Source: CAYRIY01 sp964424335 (GTDB taxonomy: Bacteria > Bacillota > Limnochordia > DTU080 > RSA5). Taken from it: a DNA stretch of 64,000 nt. Within the stretch, counting starts at the first letter, position 1; the number at the start of each line of letters is the position of its first letter. The notes under the pieces are model-generated. The model did not search any database. It was not told the origin of the DNA and worked only from the letters and a program-made list of their open reading frames with translations. Position numbers and translations under genes: made by a program. Where the stretch lies: positions 112,631 through 176,630 of the forward strand of contig CAYRIY010000001.1 in the NCBI GenBank assembly GCA_964424335.1, written 5' to 3'. Positions 52,301 through 60,692 of this stretch are shown piece by piece.

Positions 52301-52971
52301 AGCTTGCGACCCGATCGCAACTCCCGGACTTCAAATGCGATCACTTCACCTTCGATTACGACGCTGCGCTCTTCGTCCGTCACGTCCTGCAAAGGGATCG
52401 GCTCTTCGGCGATTCGTCGCCCAAGGAGCACGTCGTCTTTAACTTCCGCCTTTCGCTTCTCGCGCTTTTCCGGGGCCTCCTGAAACGTCGCCCATTCCTT
52501 GGCGCGTCGGGCGATCATCTCCATATATTCGTCCATCTCGTCCCGGCTCTCGTTTGCCGCCGGCGCATGCCCATTGGCATGCCCGTTGCCTTGGAAAGGG
52601 GGAGCCTCGTCGACCACCGCTACCGCGGCGCTTTGCGACTGCAATGATCGATCGCTTCCCTGCTGCCCTTCGATCGCTCGTGCGGCGCTTAAAGGTTGAG
52701 ACTCCGTCTGTTCGAAGCATAGGCGCACTTGTCCGACGCCCGGGACGCAAGATGCGAGTTCGCTTTCAAGTCGATCGATGTAGTATTGAGGGCAAGAATC
52801 GTGCGTCCGAACGTGGATGCTCCAAGACTTGTCCAATGGGTCGACGTCGATGAAGCGCACCTCATAGTCGCGGAGCGATTCGTAGGCATCGCTTTGAACG
52901 CCCGTAATCTCGAGGAGCTTGCCGATGGTCGCTTCGCGGGAATCGGGAAAGATGCGGTATACACCGTCCAT
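49387..52971 (-). CDS. polC: DNA polymerase III PolC lacking the proofreading exonuclease domain
   Basis: This 1194-residue replicative polymerase is of the PolC type. It has an N-terminal domain (1-90), a linker, an OB fold (about 200-290), the PHP domain (VELHLHTKMSALDG, near 297), a zinc site (C670, C673, C695, C698), the palm with catalytic D724 and D726 in VPDIDLNFSGEY, and the C-terminal fingers. The usual PolC has about 1430-1450 residues because a 3'-5' exonuclease is inserted in PHP. Here GVEGYLVES runs within 15 residues into YHIVLLAKDEVG, exactly where the exonuclease should be, with no gap or frameshift. Proofreading would need a separate protein. ATG at 52971, GGAGG nine bases upstream. 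Confidence 0.95.
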   Translation of the reverse strand: MDGVYRIFPDSREATIGKLLEITGVQSDAYESLRDYEVRFIDVDPLDKSWSIHVRTHDSCPQYYIDRLESELASCVPGVGQVRLCFEQTESQPLSAARAIEGQQGSDRSLQSQSAAVAVVDEAPPFQGNGHANGHAPAANESRDEMDEYMEMIARRAKEWATFQEAPEKREKRKAEVKDDVLLGRRIAEEPIPLQDVTDEERSVVIEGEVIAFEVRELRSGRKLITFDVSDKTDSIGAKIFENEDSQGFSLAVGDWVRVRGGAQFDRFSGELTLMPRDIMRVPAPPSRKDDAETPRVELHLHTKMSALDGAVDIDPLIRMAAEWGHPAIAITDHGVVQAFPEAYAAASAAGIKLIYGVEGYLVESPEKSSKMYHIVLLAKDEVGLVNLYKLVSISHLEYFHRRPRIPKEVLSQYREGIWVGSACEAGELYQAILSGAPDEKVREIAEFYDYLEIQPLANNMFLVDDGHVSGPEDLRAINRRIVALGEELGKPVVATGDVHFLKPEDEIFRQIIMAGHGFDVERPTPLYLRTTAEMLEEFSYLGEEKAYEVVVTTPRAIAESTKEMRPVPAGFHPPTLEGADEEIREMATSNAKRMYGENLPDLVRERLDKELASIIDNGYASLYLIAHKLVAKSLEDGYLVGSRGSVGSSFVATMCGITEVNPLPPHYVCTACHYFEVFDDGSYASGRDLPHKACPTCGERLHRDGFDIPFETFLGFHGDKVPDIDLNFSGEYQPHAHKYAEQLFGSDRVFRAGTIGRLAERTAYGYVRNFLDSKGVQARMAEINRLVRGCSGVRRTTGQHPGGLMVVPEGREIYEFTPIQRPANDDSTDIITTHFDCDTIHDTLVKLDILGHDDPTMLRMLEDLTGVNVREIPIDDPETLKIFSGLESLGIDKTAASGEVGTLAIPEFGTRFVRQMLIETRPTTVGELIRISGLSHGTNVWTGNAQELIKNKTSTLKEVIATRDDIMTYLIRQGLSPGEAFAISERIRKGRGVSEEDEQKMLGKGVPKWYIESCRKISYLFPKAHAAAYVMMALRIAYFKVHHPLAFYAAYFSVRAGDFDADLVVQGERVCRSEIERLEAKGNEATAKEKGTVTVLEVALEAMARGVRFHPVDIYVSDVERFLIEGDGLRCPLASIQGVGDAAARSLAEARERPFTSIEDLQRRGKVSKTVIEALRNHGALGSLPETDQIALF

Positions 52972-53094
52972 AGCAGGGGTCCTCCGTTTAGAGTTGGGTG
53001 TTGCCGATTGGGACCGGCTGGGAGCGGCTGTCGACGATCGGTCGCTTGACGTGTCGCCGATACGATCAAGGAAAGAGATGGGCTCGCGGGCACG

Positions 53095-53721
53095 CTACGT
53101 GCCGCGCGTCGATCGAATGATTTCCCAATACATTCTCATGCGGGCTTGAAAGCCTTTCACAAACCCTCGCTTCTCCTCCTTGGTCACTTGAGCGAGGTGT
53201 CTAAGCTCCACTTTGCGCACTCGCAAGGATGCCTTTTCCGCATGTCGTGAAATCGCCATTTCGACCCCGTACCTACTTGATTCGAGGCCGGGCACTTCTA
53301 AGATGATCTGGCGCAACATCGCTCGCTGTCCTGATAGAAACGGAGCAATCTTTTGGGCGATGTCGGTGGTGAGTCGACCTTCTTCAAATACGCCGACCGT
53401 CATGTCTGCGTCGCCATTTAGCACAGGTTTTGCAAGGCTGGTCAAGTGGTCATGCGTGAGCCCGGTTAGGTCGGCGTCGACAAAGAGAACGACCTCCGCT
53501 TCCGTGGCAAGGGCGCCTGCTTTCATCGCCCCCCCTTTGCCGACGTTTTCCGAGAGTCTGATGACGTTTGCTCCTGCGCTCCTTGCAATCTCGGCCGTCC
53601 TGTCCGACGAGCCGTCGTCGACGACGATCACTTCGTCGGCCTGCCACCGCCTGACGACGGAGACGACGGATCCGATCGTCTTCTCTTCGTTGAATGCGGG
53701 AATGATCGCTGCCACTCTCAA
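53095..53721 (-). CDS. Family 2 glycosyltransferase
   Basis: This 208-residue GT-A glycosyltransferase has IIPAFNEEKTIGSV, VDDGSSDRT, a lysine/glycine turn NVGKGGAMKAG, and the metal-binding DAD in VLFVDADL. There is no membrane anchor, unlike many cell-envelope enzymes of this family. The TTG at 53721 follows GAGGTTGAG; the gene lies 16 bases after proS and may be part of that operon. Substrate unknown. A 120-base gap with no clear feature separates it from polC. Confidence 0.8.
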   Translation of the reverse strand: MRVAAIIPAFNEEKTIGSVVSVVRRWQADEVIVVDDGSSDRTAEIARSAGANVIRLSENVGKGGAMKAGALATEAEVVLFVDADLTGLTHDHLTSLAKPVLNGDADMTVGVFEEGRLTTDIAQKIAPFLSGQRAMLRQIILEVPGLESSRYGVEMAISRHAEKASLRVRKVELRHLAQVTKEEKRGFVKGFQARMRMYWEIIRSTRGT

Positions 53722-53737
53722 GGCCGGCTCAACCTCG

Positions 53738-55456
53738 CTATGCAGTGGTGCGTACGCGCGTCTTTCCGAGCACGCGGTCCACCACGTCCTCGAGAGCGAG
53801 GACGTCTTGTTCTTTTGTCGCCCGGTCTCGCAATTCGACGCTACCCGATTCGACGGTCTTCGGTCCAACGACGATGCGCACGGGAAACCCGATCAAGTCT
53901 GCGTCTTTAAACTTGACGCCCGGACGCTCCTCACGGTCGTCCAATACCGTCTCGACACCGCTTTGCCAAAGGTCGCGGTAGAGCTTGGCAGCAATCTCTT
54001 TTTGCCGCTCGTCTTCGGGGCGAATGACGACGATCACGGCCTGATAGGGTGCGACGCTCATCGGCCAAACGATGCCGTCTTCGTCGTGGTTTTGCTCGAT
54101 GATGGCGGCCATCGTTCGGCTGACGCCGATCCCGTAACACCCCATGACGAAAAAGCGCTCTTCGCCCGACTCGTCCAGAAACGTCGCGCCAAGGGCCTTT
54201 GAATACTTCTCGCCCAGCTTGAACACTTGTCCGACTTCGATGCCGCGCGTCGCCCGAAGGGTACCTTCGCACACGGGGCATCCGTCCCCTTCAACGGCCG
54301 TTCGTAGATCGAGCGCCTCGTCCACCTCGTAGTCCCGTCCGTATCGAACGTGTATGAGGTGCGTGTCCACCTTATTGGCGCCCGTTACGCCGTCGTCGAT
54401 GCCGAGCACTTCATGGTCGGCAAGGATGCGAACGCCCTTTAGACCGACGGGTCCGGCAAAACCGACCGGGGCTCCGGTCACTTGTTCGACCGTCTCCGGC
54501 GTCGCCGCGGCGAGCGTCGAGGCATTTAGCGCTCGCATAAGTTTTACTTCGTTCAGCTCTCGGTCGCCGCGCACGAGCGCGATGACCGGCGTGTCGTCCG
54601 CGACGTACACGAGCGTCTTGATCATGCGGGTGGGGCTCGCATTTAAAAAAGATTCGAGCTCGTCGATGGTTCGCACGCCCGGCGTGCTGATCTCCTGGAC
54701 CGGCGGCAAATCCGCCTCGGGGGGCGTCCCGACCGAAATCCGAGTCTGGGCTTTTTCCACGTTCGCGGCGTAGTCACACGTGTCGCAATGAACGATGGCC
54801 GCCTCTCCGGAGTCCGCAAAGACCATGAACTCGTGCGTGTCGTTGCCTCCGATGGCGCCCGGGTCGGCGAGCACAGGGTGCGTCACGAGGCCGCACCGCT
54901 CGAAGATACGGCTATACGCCTCGTACATGAGGTTATAACTCCGCTCGAGCCCCTCGGCGTCCCGATCGAACGAGTAGGCGTCTTTCATGATGAACTCTCG
55001 CCCGCGCATGACGCCAAAACGCGGCCTGATCTCGTCCCTGTACTTATTTTGAATTTGATACAGGTTGAGCGGCAATTGCCGGTACGAGCGCACTTCGTTC
55101 CGGACGAGATCGGTAATGATCTCTTCATGGGTGGGCCCGAGGCAAAACTGGCGGCCGTGGCGGTCACTCAGGCGGAACATCTCGTCCCCGTAGTCGCCCC
55201 AGCGCCCACTTTCGTGCCAAAGCTCCGCGGGTTGGACGATGGGGAGCATCAACTCTTGGGCTCCCGAGGCGTCCATTTCCTCGCGCACGATGGCCATGAT
55301 CTTCTTGAGCACCCGGTAACCAAGCGGAAGATAAGTGTAGATCCCCCCCGCCGATTTTCGAATCAACCCCGCCCGCAGCATCAAACGATGCGAAGGTATC
55401 TCGGCTTCTGCAGGCGTTTCGCGCAAAGTCGGCGCGAGCAGTGCAGACATTCTCAC
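53738..55456 (-). CDS. proS: Prolyl-tRNA synthetase
   Basis: This 572-residue class II synthetase is of the bacterial type with an inserted editing domain. Motif 1 lies in LLPLGYRVLKKI-like YLPLGYRVLKK, motif 2 in RDEIRPRFGVMRGREFIMKDAYSF, and the C-terminal anticodon domain in VAPYQAVIV. MRMSALLAPTLRE is the usual N-terminus, so I kept the GTG at 55456, although its ribosome site is weak. It charges tRNA-Pro. Confidence 0.96.
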   Translation of the reverse strand: MRMSALLAPTLRETPAEAEIPSHRLMLRAGLIRKSAGGIYTYLPLGYRVLKKIMAIVREEMDASGAQELMLPIVQPAELWHESGRWGDYGDEMFRLSDRHGRQFCLGPTHEEIITDLVRNEVRSYRQLPLNLYQIQNKYRDEIRPRFGVMRGREFIMKDAYSFDRDAEGLERSYNLMYEAYSRIFERCGLVTHPVLADPGAIGGNDTHEFMVFADSGEAAIVHCDTCDYAANVEKAQTRISVGTPPEADLPPVQEISTPGVRTIDELESFLNASPTRMIKTLVYVADDTPVIALVRGDRELNEVKLMRALNASTLAAATPETVEQVTGAPVGFAGPVGLKGVRILADHEVLGIDDGVTGANKVDTHLIHVRYGRDYEVDEALDLRTAVEGDGCPVCEGTLRATRGIEVGQVFKLGEKYSKALGATFLDESGEERFFVMGCYGIGVSRTMAAIIEQNHDEDGIVWPMSVAPYQAVIVVIRPEDERQKEIAAKLYRDLWQSGVETVLDDREERPGVKFKDADLIGFPVRIVVGPKTVESGSVELRDRATKEQDVLALEDVVDRVLGKTRVRTTA

Positions 55457-55475
55457 GAGGTGATTTCCCCTTTTG

Positions 55476-56546
55476 TCATGCGCTCAGATGCAAGACATCC
55501 TGATAAACTGCGAAAACCATGAGCAATACGATGACCACGAGGCCGATGAATTGGGCCAAGCCTCGTTGCTCCGGCTCGAGCGGCTTTCCTCGGATTCCCT
55601 CGATTGCAAGCAAGACGAGCCAGCCTCCGTCCAAGATGGGTATCGGCAGGAGGTTGATGAGTCCCAAGTTGATGTTGAGCCCGATCGCAAGTGAGATCAA
55701 CGCATCGATGCCCTGGCGCGCGGCCTCTCCGGTGATCGTAATGATGCCGATTGGCCCCCGGACGTCCACTTCGCTTCTGCCTGTGACCATTTGGGTGATG
55801 GCGTTGACGAGACCGACCGTACCCCTCCACGTGTCGCCCGCGGCGTGCACCGCGGCCCGCCATGGGCTAAGGCGAGGCTGGCTTCTCAGTTCGATCCCGA
55901 GCAGCCCGACTCCTGTACCCGGATCGAGTTGCGGCGTCACGATCGCGCTGCGCCGCTCGTCTCCTCGCCTGTAGACGAGCTCGAGTTCGGCGCCGGGATT
56001 AGGCTGTATTCGGCGAATGACGTCTTCTGCAGAGTCGGTCGATACGCCTTCGACGGATACGATCACGTCTCCTGGAAGCAGGCCTGCCTGGTCCGCCGGA
56101 CTTCCCGGTACGACCCCCGTGATGGTCGGAGGCACGAAGACCGTCATGTAGTACCCGGCAATGAGTAAGAATGCAAGGAAAAAGTTCATGAAAGGTCCGG
56201 CGGCGATGATGGCCATGCGCTGCCAGAGAGGTTTTTTATGAAAGTTTCTGTCGTCGTCTTCGGGAATCTCCTGATCCGACGTGAGCGCGGCGTCCATCCC
56301 CGCGAACTTCACAAACCCACCTAGAGGAAACGCACGGATCGAGTACTGCGTCTCGCCGATCCTCGTTCGCCCAAGGACGGGACCAAACCCGAGTGCGAAC
56401 TCAAAGACGCGCACGCCGGCCATCTTCGCCACTGCAAAGTGCCCGAGCTCGTGAAAGAACACGATCAAACCGAAGATCACGACGAAGCTGACGATCGTAA
56501 GCATGGCGCTTTCAGCAAATTCAAAGACGCTCGCCGCATCGAACAT
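55476..56546 (-). CDS. rseP: Site-2 intramembrane protease (RseP/RasP family)
   Basis: This 356-residue membrane zinc protease has the HExxH motif in FFHELGHF, a PDZ domain (near residue 155-240: GSPADQAGLLPGDVI) and the second metal motif LLPIPILDGG. It cuts anti-sigma factors and signal-peptide remnants in the membrane. I chose the ATG at 56546 with AAGGGTG six bases upstream. The order dxr-rseP-proS-polC is conserved in Bacillota. Confidence 0.93.
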   Translation of the reverse strand: MFDAASVFEFAESAMLTIVSFVVIFGLIVFFHELGHFAVAKMAGVRVFEFALGFGPVLGRTRIGETQYSIRAFPLGGFVKFAGMDAALTSDQEIPEDDDRNFHKKPLWQRMAIIAAGPFMNFFLAFLLIAGYYMTVFVPPTITGVVPGSPADQAGLLPGDVIVSVEGVSTDSAEDVIRRIQPNPGAELELVYRRGDERRSAIVTPQLDPGTGVGLLGIELRSQPRLSPWRAAVHAAGDTWRGTVGLVNAITQMVTGRSEVDVRGPIGIITITGEAARQGIDALISLAIGLNINLGLINLLPIPILDGGWLVLLAIEGIRGKPLEPEQRGLAQFIGLVVIVLLMVFAVYQDVLHLSA

Positions 56547-56591
56547 GGGCATCACCCTTCCCGAGTCGGTTGCCAAAAACAACGGGCAACC

Positions 56592-57758
56592 TTATACCAA
56601 CAGTCTCTCCAGAACGTGCGCTGCCTTTTCTCTCGCCCACCGATCCGCATCCAGCACATCGTCCAGGCTCTCCACGGCCCTCGGGCTGTGTGCGGCGAGC
56701 GTCTCTTCGACGCATGCGGGAATGTCGCCGAAGCGACACGCTTCTTTTAGGAAAAATGCGACGGCGACTTCGTTTGCGGCATTGAGGACGCATGGCGCCG
56801 TGCCCCCGATCCGCCCTGCGTCATATGCCAACCTAAGCGCAGGAAAACGGGTGACATCAGGCGGTTCGAAGGTGAGGACGCCCGCTTCGACGAGCGAAAA
56901 CGGGCGCCACCTGCCGGGCGTTCGCTCAGGGTAGTTGAGCGCGTATTGAATCGGCACGCGCATGTCGGGGGCGCCAAGCTGCGCGAGCACGGATCCGTCG
57001 ACGAATTCCACCAGGGAATGAACGATGCTTTGCGGGTGTACGACGACGTCGATCGAATCGTAGTCCATGCCAAAGAGCCAGTGGGCCTCGATCACCTCGA
57101 GGCCTTTGTTCATCAACGTCGCTGAATCAATCGTGATCTTTCCGCCCATATTCCACGTAGGATGTTTAAGGGCCTCAGCGGGCGTCGCCTGATTGATGTG
57201 GTCCAGCGGCGCCGTTCGAAACGGGCCCCCTGAGGCGGTTAGGATGAGGCGACTCACTTCATTTGTGCGAGCGCCATTTAGGCACTGGTGGATCGCGGCG
57301 TGCTCGCTGTCGACCGGAAGCAATTCGCCGTAGCCCTTCTTGAGTAGCCCCGTCACAAGATCTCCTGCAGCGACGAGCGTCTCCTTGTTAGCAAGCGCGA
57401 CGCGCTTGTTCGCCCGGAGCGCGGCAAGGACAGCTTCGATCCCGACTGCGCCCACCACCGCAGCGATTACGGTGCTTGCTTCGTCTACCATCGCTGCTTC
57501 GACGAGGCCCTCGGGTCCATAGACGACGCGCGTCCCTTCCCCCAGTTCTTTTCGCACCTCATCGGCCGTGTCGGCGTCGGCGACGGACACAAGGCGCGGA
57601 GAAAACTCGCGCGCCTGCTCGATCAAGGCGGCGGAGTTTTTGCCGGCAGCAAGTGAGACGACTCGGAAATGGTCTTTTTGCGCTCGGAGGACATCAAGGG
57701 CGCTTGTCCCGATCGAACCGGTCGATCCAAGCACCGCCACGCCAACAGCCACAACCAC
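56592..57758 (-). CDS. dxr: 1-deoxy-D-xylulose 5-phosphate reductoisomerase
   Basis: This 388-residue enzyme makes MEP in the non-mevalonate isoprenoid pathway. The NADPH fold starts with LGSTGSIG; ANKETLVAAG, PVDSEHAAIHQ, TASGGPFR and HPTWNMGGKITIDSATLMNKGLE are conserved. I chose the GTG at 57758 because the promoter just upstream would start transcription after the earlier ATG (57776); with operon read-through the ATG is possible. Its product pathway feeds uppS, encoded nearby. Confidence 0.95.
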   Translation of the reverse strand: MVVAVGVAVLGSTGSIGTSALDVLRAQKDHFRVVSLAAGKNSAALIEQAREFSPRLVSVADADTADEVRKELGEGTRVVYGPEGLVEAAMVDEASTVIAAVVGAVGIEAVLAALRANKRVALANKETLVAAGDLVTGLLKKGYGELLPVDSEHAAIHQCLNGARTNEVSRLILTASGGPFRTAPLDHINQATPAEALKHPTWNMGGKITIDSATLMNKGLEVIEAHWLFGMDYDSIDVVVHPQSIVHSLVEFVDGSVLAQLGAPDMRVPIQYALNYPERTPGRWRPFSLVEAGVLTFEPPDVTRFPALRLAYDAGRIGGTAPCVLNAANEVAVAFFLKEACRFGDIPACVEETLAAHSPRAVESLDDVLDADRWAREKAAHVLERLLV

Positions 57759-57778
57759 ATCACCAATCCCTTCCATGA

Positions 57779-57787
57779 ATTATACCA
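57779..57787 (-). promoter_or_regulatory. Extended -10 promoter before dxr
   Basis: TGGTATAAT, with a perfect TATAAT, lies between the AI-2E permease stop and dxr. No clear -35 is present. Confidence 0.5.
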
Positions 57788-57808
57788 CAAGACCAAGCGG
57801 GCGGCGCG

Positions 57809-58846
57809 CTACTCATCCCGGCGTAAATGCGGCAACACGCTCACGACGCAGATCGCCTTGACGGCGATGGCGACGACGGGCCCAAGTAAGAGTCCATGCA
57901 ACCCGAGCCAGGCGCCGCCAAGGTAGGCGGCCAGAAGTGTGGTAAGGGGGTGGAGCCCGACGTGTCTGCCGACGACGTCCGGTTCTACGATTTGTCGTAC
58001 GAGAAGCACAGTGAGCCACACACAAGCGGTGCCGATCGCGCGGCTCCACTCCCCGGCCAGGGCGCAAATGAGAATCAGCGGAACGAAGACGCCCGAAGGA
58101 CCGACCATGGGCACGAGGTCGAGTGCGCCTGCCAAAATGCCGAGCAGCCAAGCATAGGGATAACCAAATACGAGCAGGCCCCCGACGGAGAGTCCTGCGC
58201 TTAGCGCGACCAAGATCAGTTGCGCTCGCACAAAGCCGACGAGTCCACCGGTTATCTCGGTCTTTAGTCGCCGCAGTTCCGGCCGCCATGAAGGCGGAAA
58301 GAGTCGAATGAAGAAATCGCCGAGTTCCCTTTTGTCTCGCGACAGGAAGTAGGTGGTGATCAAGGCGACGAGCCCGACGAGGAAGAGGCCCGGAAGGGCT
58401 CCCGCACGGCCGAGCAAATCGGTGGCGGCCTGGCCTAGCGCTTCGCTCACGTTTTGGATGCCCCGTTCGACCGCCTCGTCGAATGGGTGCGGCAACTCCG
58501 AGAGAAGCCCTTCGGCGACGCCTCGCAGTGAATCGACGAGGCCGCGCACGCCGGATGCGTATTCGGGAAGTTTCGACCGCAGGGTCTCAACTTCGCGCAT
58601 GACGTTGGCGAGCAGCGCCCAGGCGGCGCCAAGCACACCGGCGCCAAGGGCTATAATCGCGCCCAAAGCGCCGATCGACCTTGGGATGCCTCTCGCTTCG
58701 AGCCGATCGACCACGGGATCGATGACGCAGGCCATGAAGACGGCCAAGATAAACGGGCTCACGTAGCCCACCAGGGTCCGGGAGAGCGCGAGACCGGCGA
58801 TCAACACAAGCGCCGCCGCAATGGATAGGCGCGCCCTGAGGCGCAT
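57809..58846 (-). CDS. AI-2E family membrane transporter (YtvI type)
   Basis: This 345-residue polytopic membrane protein belongs to the AI-2E exporter superfamily (UPF0118), with the conserved central GFVRAQLILVALSAG, LVPMVGPSGVFVPLI and IVEPDVVGRHVGLHPL. Some members export the signal AI-2; others are sodium/proton antiporters, and YtvI is a sporulation membrane protein in Bacillus. GAGGTG lies five bases before the ATG. It is inserted between cdsA and dxr in an otherwise conserved order. Confidence 0.82.
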   Translation of the reverse strand: MRLRARLSIAAALVLIAGLALSRTLVGYVSPFILAVFMACVIDPVVDRLEARGIPRSIGALGAIIALGAGVLGAAWALLANVMREVETLRSKLPEYASGVRGLVDSLRGVAEGLLSELPHPFDEAVERGIQNVSEALGQAATDLLGRAGALPGLFLVGLVALITTYFLSRDKRELGDFFIRLFPPSWRPELRRLKTEITGGLVGFVRAQLILVALSAGLSVGGLLVFGYPYAWLLGILAGALDLVPMVGPSGVFVPLILICALAGEWSRAIGTACVWLTVLLVRQIVEPDVVGRHVGLHPLTTLLAAYLGGAWLGLHGLLLGPVVAIAVKAICVVSVLPHLRRDE

Positions 58847-58850
58847 TGGG

Positions 58851-59645
58851 TCACCTCATGGCAAGGAGAAGGTAGTAGACGACGGTACCGGAGATCATCA
58901 AGCTGTCGAAGCGGTCGAGGACGCCTCCGTGCCCCGGAAGCAAGGCTCCCGAATCCTTCACCCCGGCCTTTCGTTTGAGGCCGGATTCGATGAGGTCGCC
59001 GCCTTGCGCGGCCACCGAGGCCGCAAGGCCAAGTGCGGCCCATGTGAGCGGGGCGCTCGCGACGAAGTGACCGAACACCGCTGCAACGGCGACTCCAAAG
59101 ATGAGGCCGCCGAGCGCGCCCTCAACCGTCTTCTTCGGACTTATTCGGGGAGCGAGCGGCGTTTTTCCAAAACGAGAGCCGGTGAAGTACGCCGCCGTAT
59201 CCGTGGCCCACGTAACGAGCACGGGCAGCAATGCCGCCGCCAGGCCTTCACCCCGAAGCAAGCCGAGGTGCGCAAAGTACGCCGCAGGGTAGAGTGACAC
59301 TGAAAACGCATGCAGCCACGGGATCTCTCCACGCCCGGGTTTCGAAGGCTTGAGCGCGTAGTAGCCTAGCCACGCCGTGTACGCGAGCGTCGCCCCGCCG
59401 GTTAAGACACTGCCGATACCGCCGCCTCCACCGCCAATGTATGCGCCGACTGTGGCCGTCAATGCCCCGATTGCTCCGAGGACCCGAAATCTCTCGAAGG
59501 ATCCGAAAAACCCAAGGCGCGCGCTCTCTGTCGCTCCGAGCGCCGCAAGGACCATGATGAGTCCGAGCCAGTACCAATCGCCCAGATAGAGGAGTCCCAA
59601 AAACAGGGGGATGCCGACGGACGCTGTTACGATTCGCTTGAGCAT
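58851..59645 (-). CDS. cdsA: Phosphatidate cytidylyltransferase
   Basis: This 264-residue membrane enzyme makes CDP-diacylglycerol from phosphatidate and CTP. The signature near the C-terminus, GGDLIESGLKRKAGVKDSG followed by LPGHGGVLDRFDSL, is clear, and about eight membrane segments are visible. The ATG abuts the uppS stop codon. A glycine-rich loop (IGGGGGGIGS) near residue 70 is unusual. Confidence 0.94.
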   Translation of the reverse strand: MLKRIVTASVGIPLFLGLLYLGDWYWLGLIMVLAALGATESARLGFFGSFERFRVLGAIGALTATVGAYIGGGGGGIGSVLTGGATLAYTAWLGYYALKPSKPGRGEIPWLHAFSVSLYPAAYFAHLGLLRGEGLAAALLPVLVTWATDTAAYFTGSRFGKTPLAPRISPKKTVEGALGGLIFGVAVAAVFGHFVASAPLTWAALGLAASVAAQGGDLIESGLKRKAGVKDSGALLPGHGGVLDRFDSLMISGTVVYYLLLAMR

Positions 59646-60425
59646 TTACACTCTCCCGAATCGTCGCTCCCGCTGCTGGTAGTCGAGGATCGCCTGGAGC
59701 AGGTGAAGCTTGCCGAATTCAGGCCAGCAGACGGGCGTAATCCAAATCTCGGTGTAGGCGAGTTGCCAAAGGAGGAAGTTGCTGATGCGGGAGTCGCCTC
59801 CCGTTCGGATCAACAGGTCGGGATCGGGTAGGCCCGACGTGTACATGGATTGAGACAGGAGCTCCTCATCGATCGACTCCGGGCTCAAAGCGCCGGAGGC
59901 CGCACGTGCGACGAGGGATTTCACGGCGTCTACGATCTCCGCCCGCCCCCCGTAATTGAAGCCGACGTTGAGGATCAGACGGTGATTGTCTTTCGTCAGC
60001 TCTTCGGCACGCTTGAACTTGGCAAGAAGTGGTGGATCAAAGGTGTTGAGGCGCCCGATGATGCGGACTTGAATCCCGTTTTGGTGTAACTCTTCGAGCT
60101 CGCGGTCGAGGACTTCATCCATTAATTTTAGGAGGAAGTTTACTTCTTCTTTCGGCCGCTTCCAATTTTCCGTTGAAAATGCGTATACGGTGAGAATCTC
60201 GATGCCAAGTTCCGCGCAATGCCTCGTGGTTTGCTTGAGGCTTTGAATGCCCGGTCGGTATCCGGCAAGCCGCGGCAGTGAACGCCGGCGCGCCCACCGG
60301 CCATTGCCGTCCATGATCACGGCGATATGGCGTGGAAGCCGCTTTGGATCGATGAGCGCCTCGAGGTCTGCTTCGGTGAGGGCTACTTGGGAATCAGGGA
60401 CATTTTTGGTGTACTCTCCCAACAT
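59646..60425 (-). CDS. uppS: Undecaprenyl diphosphate synthase
   Basis: This 259-residue cis-prenyltransferase makes the C55 lipid carrier for cell-wall synthesis. HIAVIMDGNGRWA, YAFSTENWKRP and LIRTGGDSRISNFLLWQLAY are its signatures. The first 20 residues before the conserved core are longer than usual. The ATG at 60425 lacks a good ribosome site. It directly precedes cdsA. Confidence 0.95.
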   Translation of the reverse strand: MLGEYTKNVPDSQVALTEADLEALIDPKRLPRHIAVIMDGNGRWARRRSLPRLAGYRPGIQSLKQTTRHCAELGIEILTVYAFSTENWKRPKEEVNFLLKLMDEVLDRELEELHQNGIQVRIIGRLNTFDPPLLAKFKRAEELTKDNHRLILNVGFNYGGRAEIVDAVKSLVARAASGALSPESIDEELLSQSMYTSGLPDPDLLIRTGGDSRISNFLLWQLAYTEIWITPVCWPEFGKLHLLQAILDYQQRERRFGRV

Positions 60426-60494
60426 AATGGAGGATCGATCCTTTCACTCTTCGGATAGAATGGGAGGTGGTCCCGATCGACGAAAAGGCCGCGA

Positions 60495-60689
60495 TCAGGA
60501 CCATGCCTCGTGCGCGCAGGTCAATATCAAGGATCCGCCCCTCCACTGCTGCCTGACGACGCGCACGACACCATCGCTGCCGCTGTAACCGGTCAACTTC
60601 GTCACCGGTTCGATCCCCTGCTCTTTGCATCGCTCGAGCGCCAATTCGTACTCGTAGCCAACGACATCCGGACTATCGGCGTTCGCCAA
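60495..60689 (-). CDS. Small 64-residue protein between frr and uppS, function unknown
   Basis: I do not recognise this protein. The TTG start is eight bases after GGAGG, which is part of the frr end, so it is translated as part of the operon. The sequence has a helix (YEYELALERCKEQG) followed by beta-type stretches (VRVVRQQW, GSLILTCA), a pattern like a single PASTA-type unit or a small alpha/beta domain. Two cysteines are present. Confidence 0.65.
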   Translation of the reverse strand: MANADSPDVVGYEYELALERCKEQGIEPVTKLTGYSGSDGVVRVVRQQWRGGSLILTCAHEAWS

Positions 60690-60692
60690 AGA

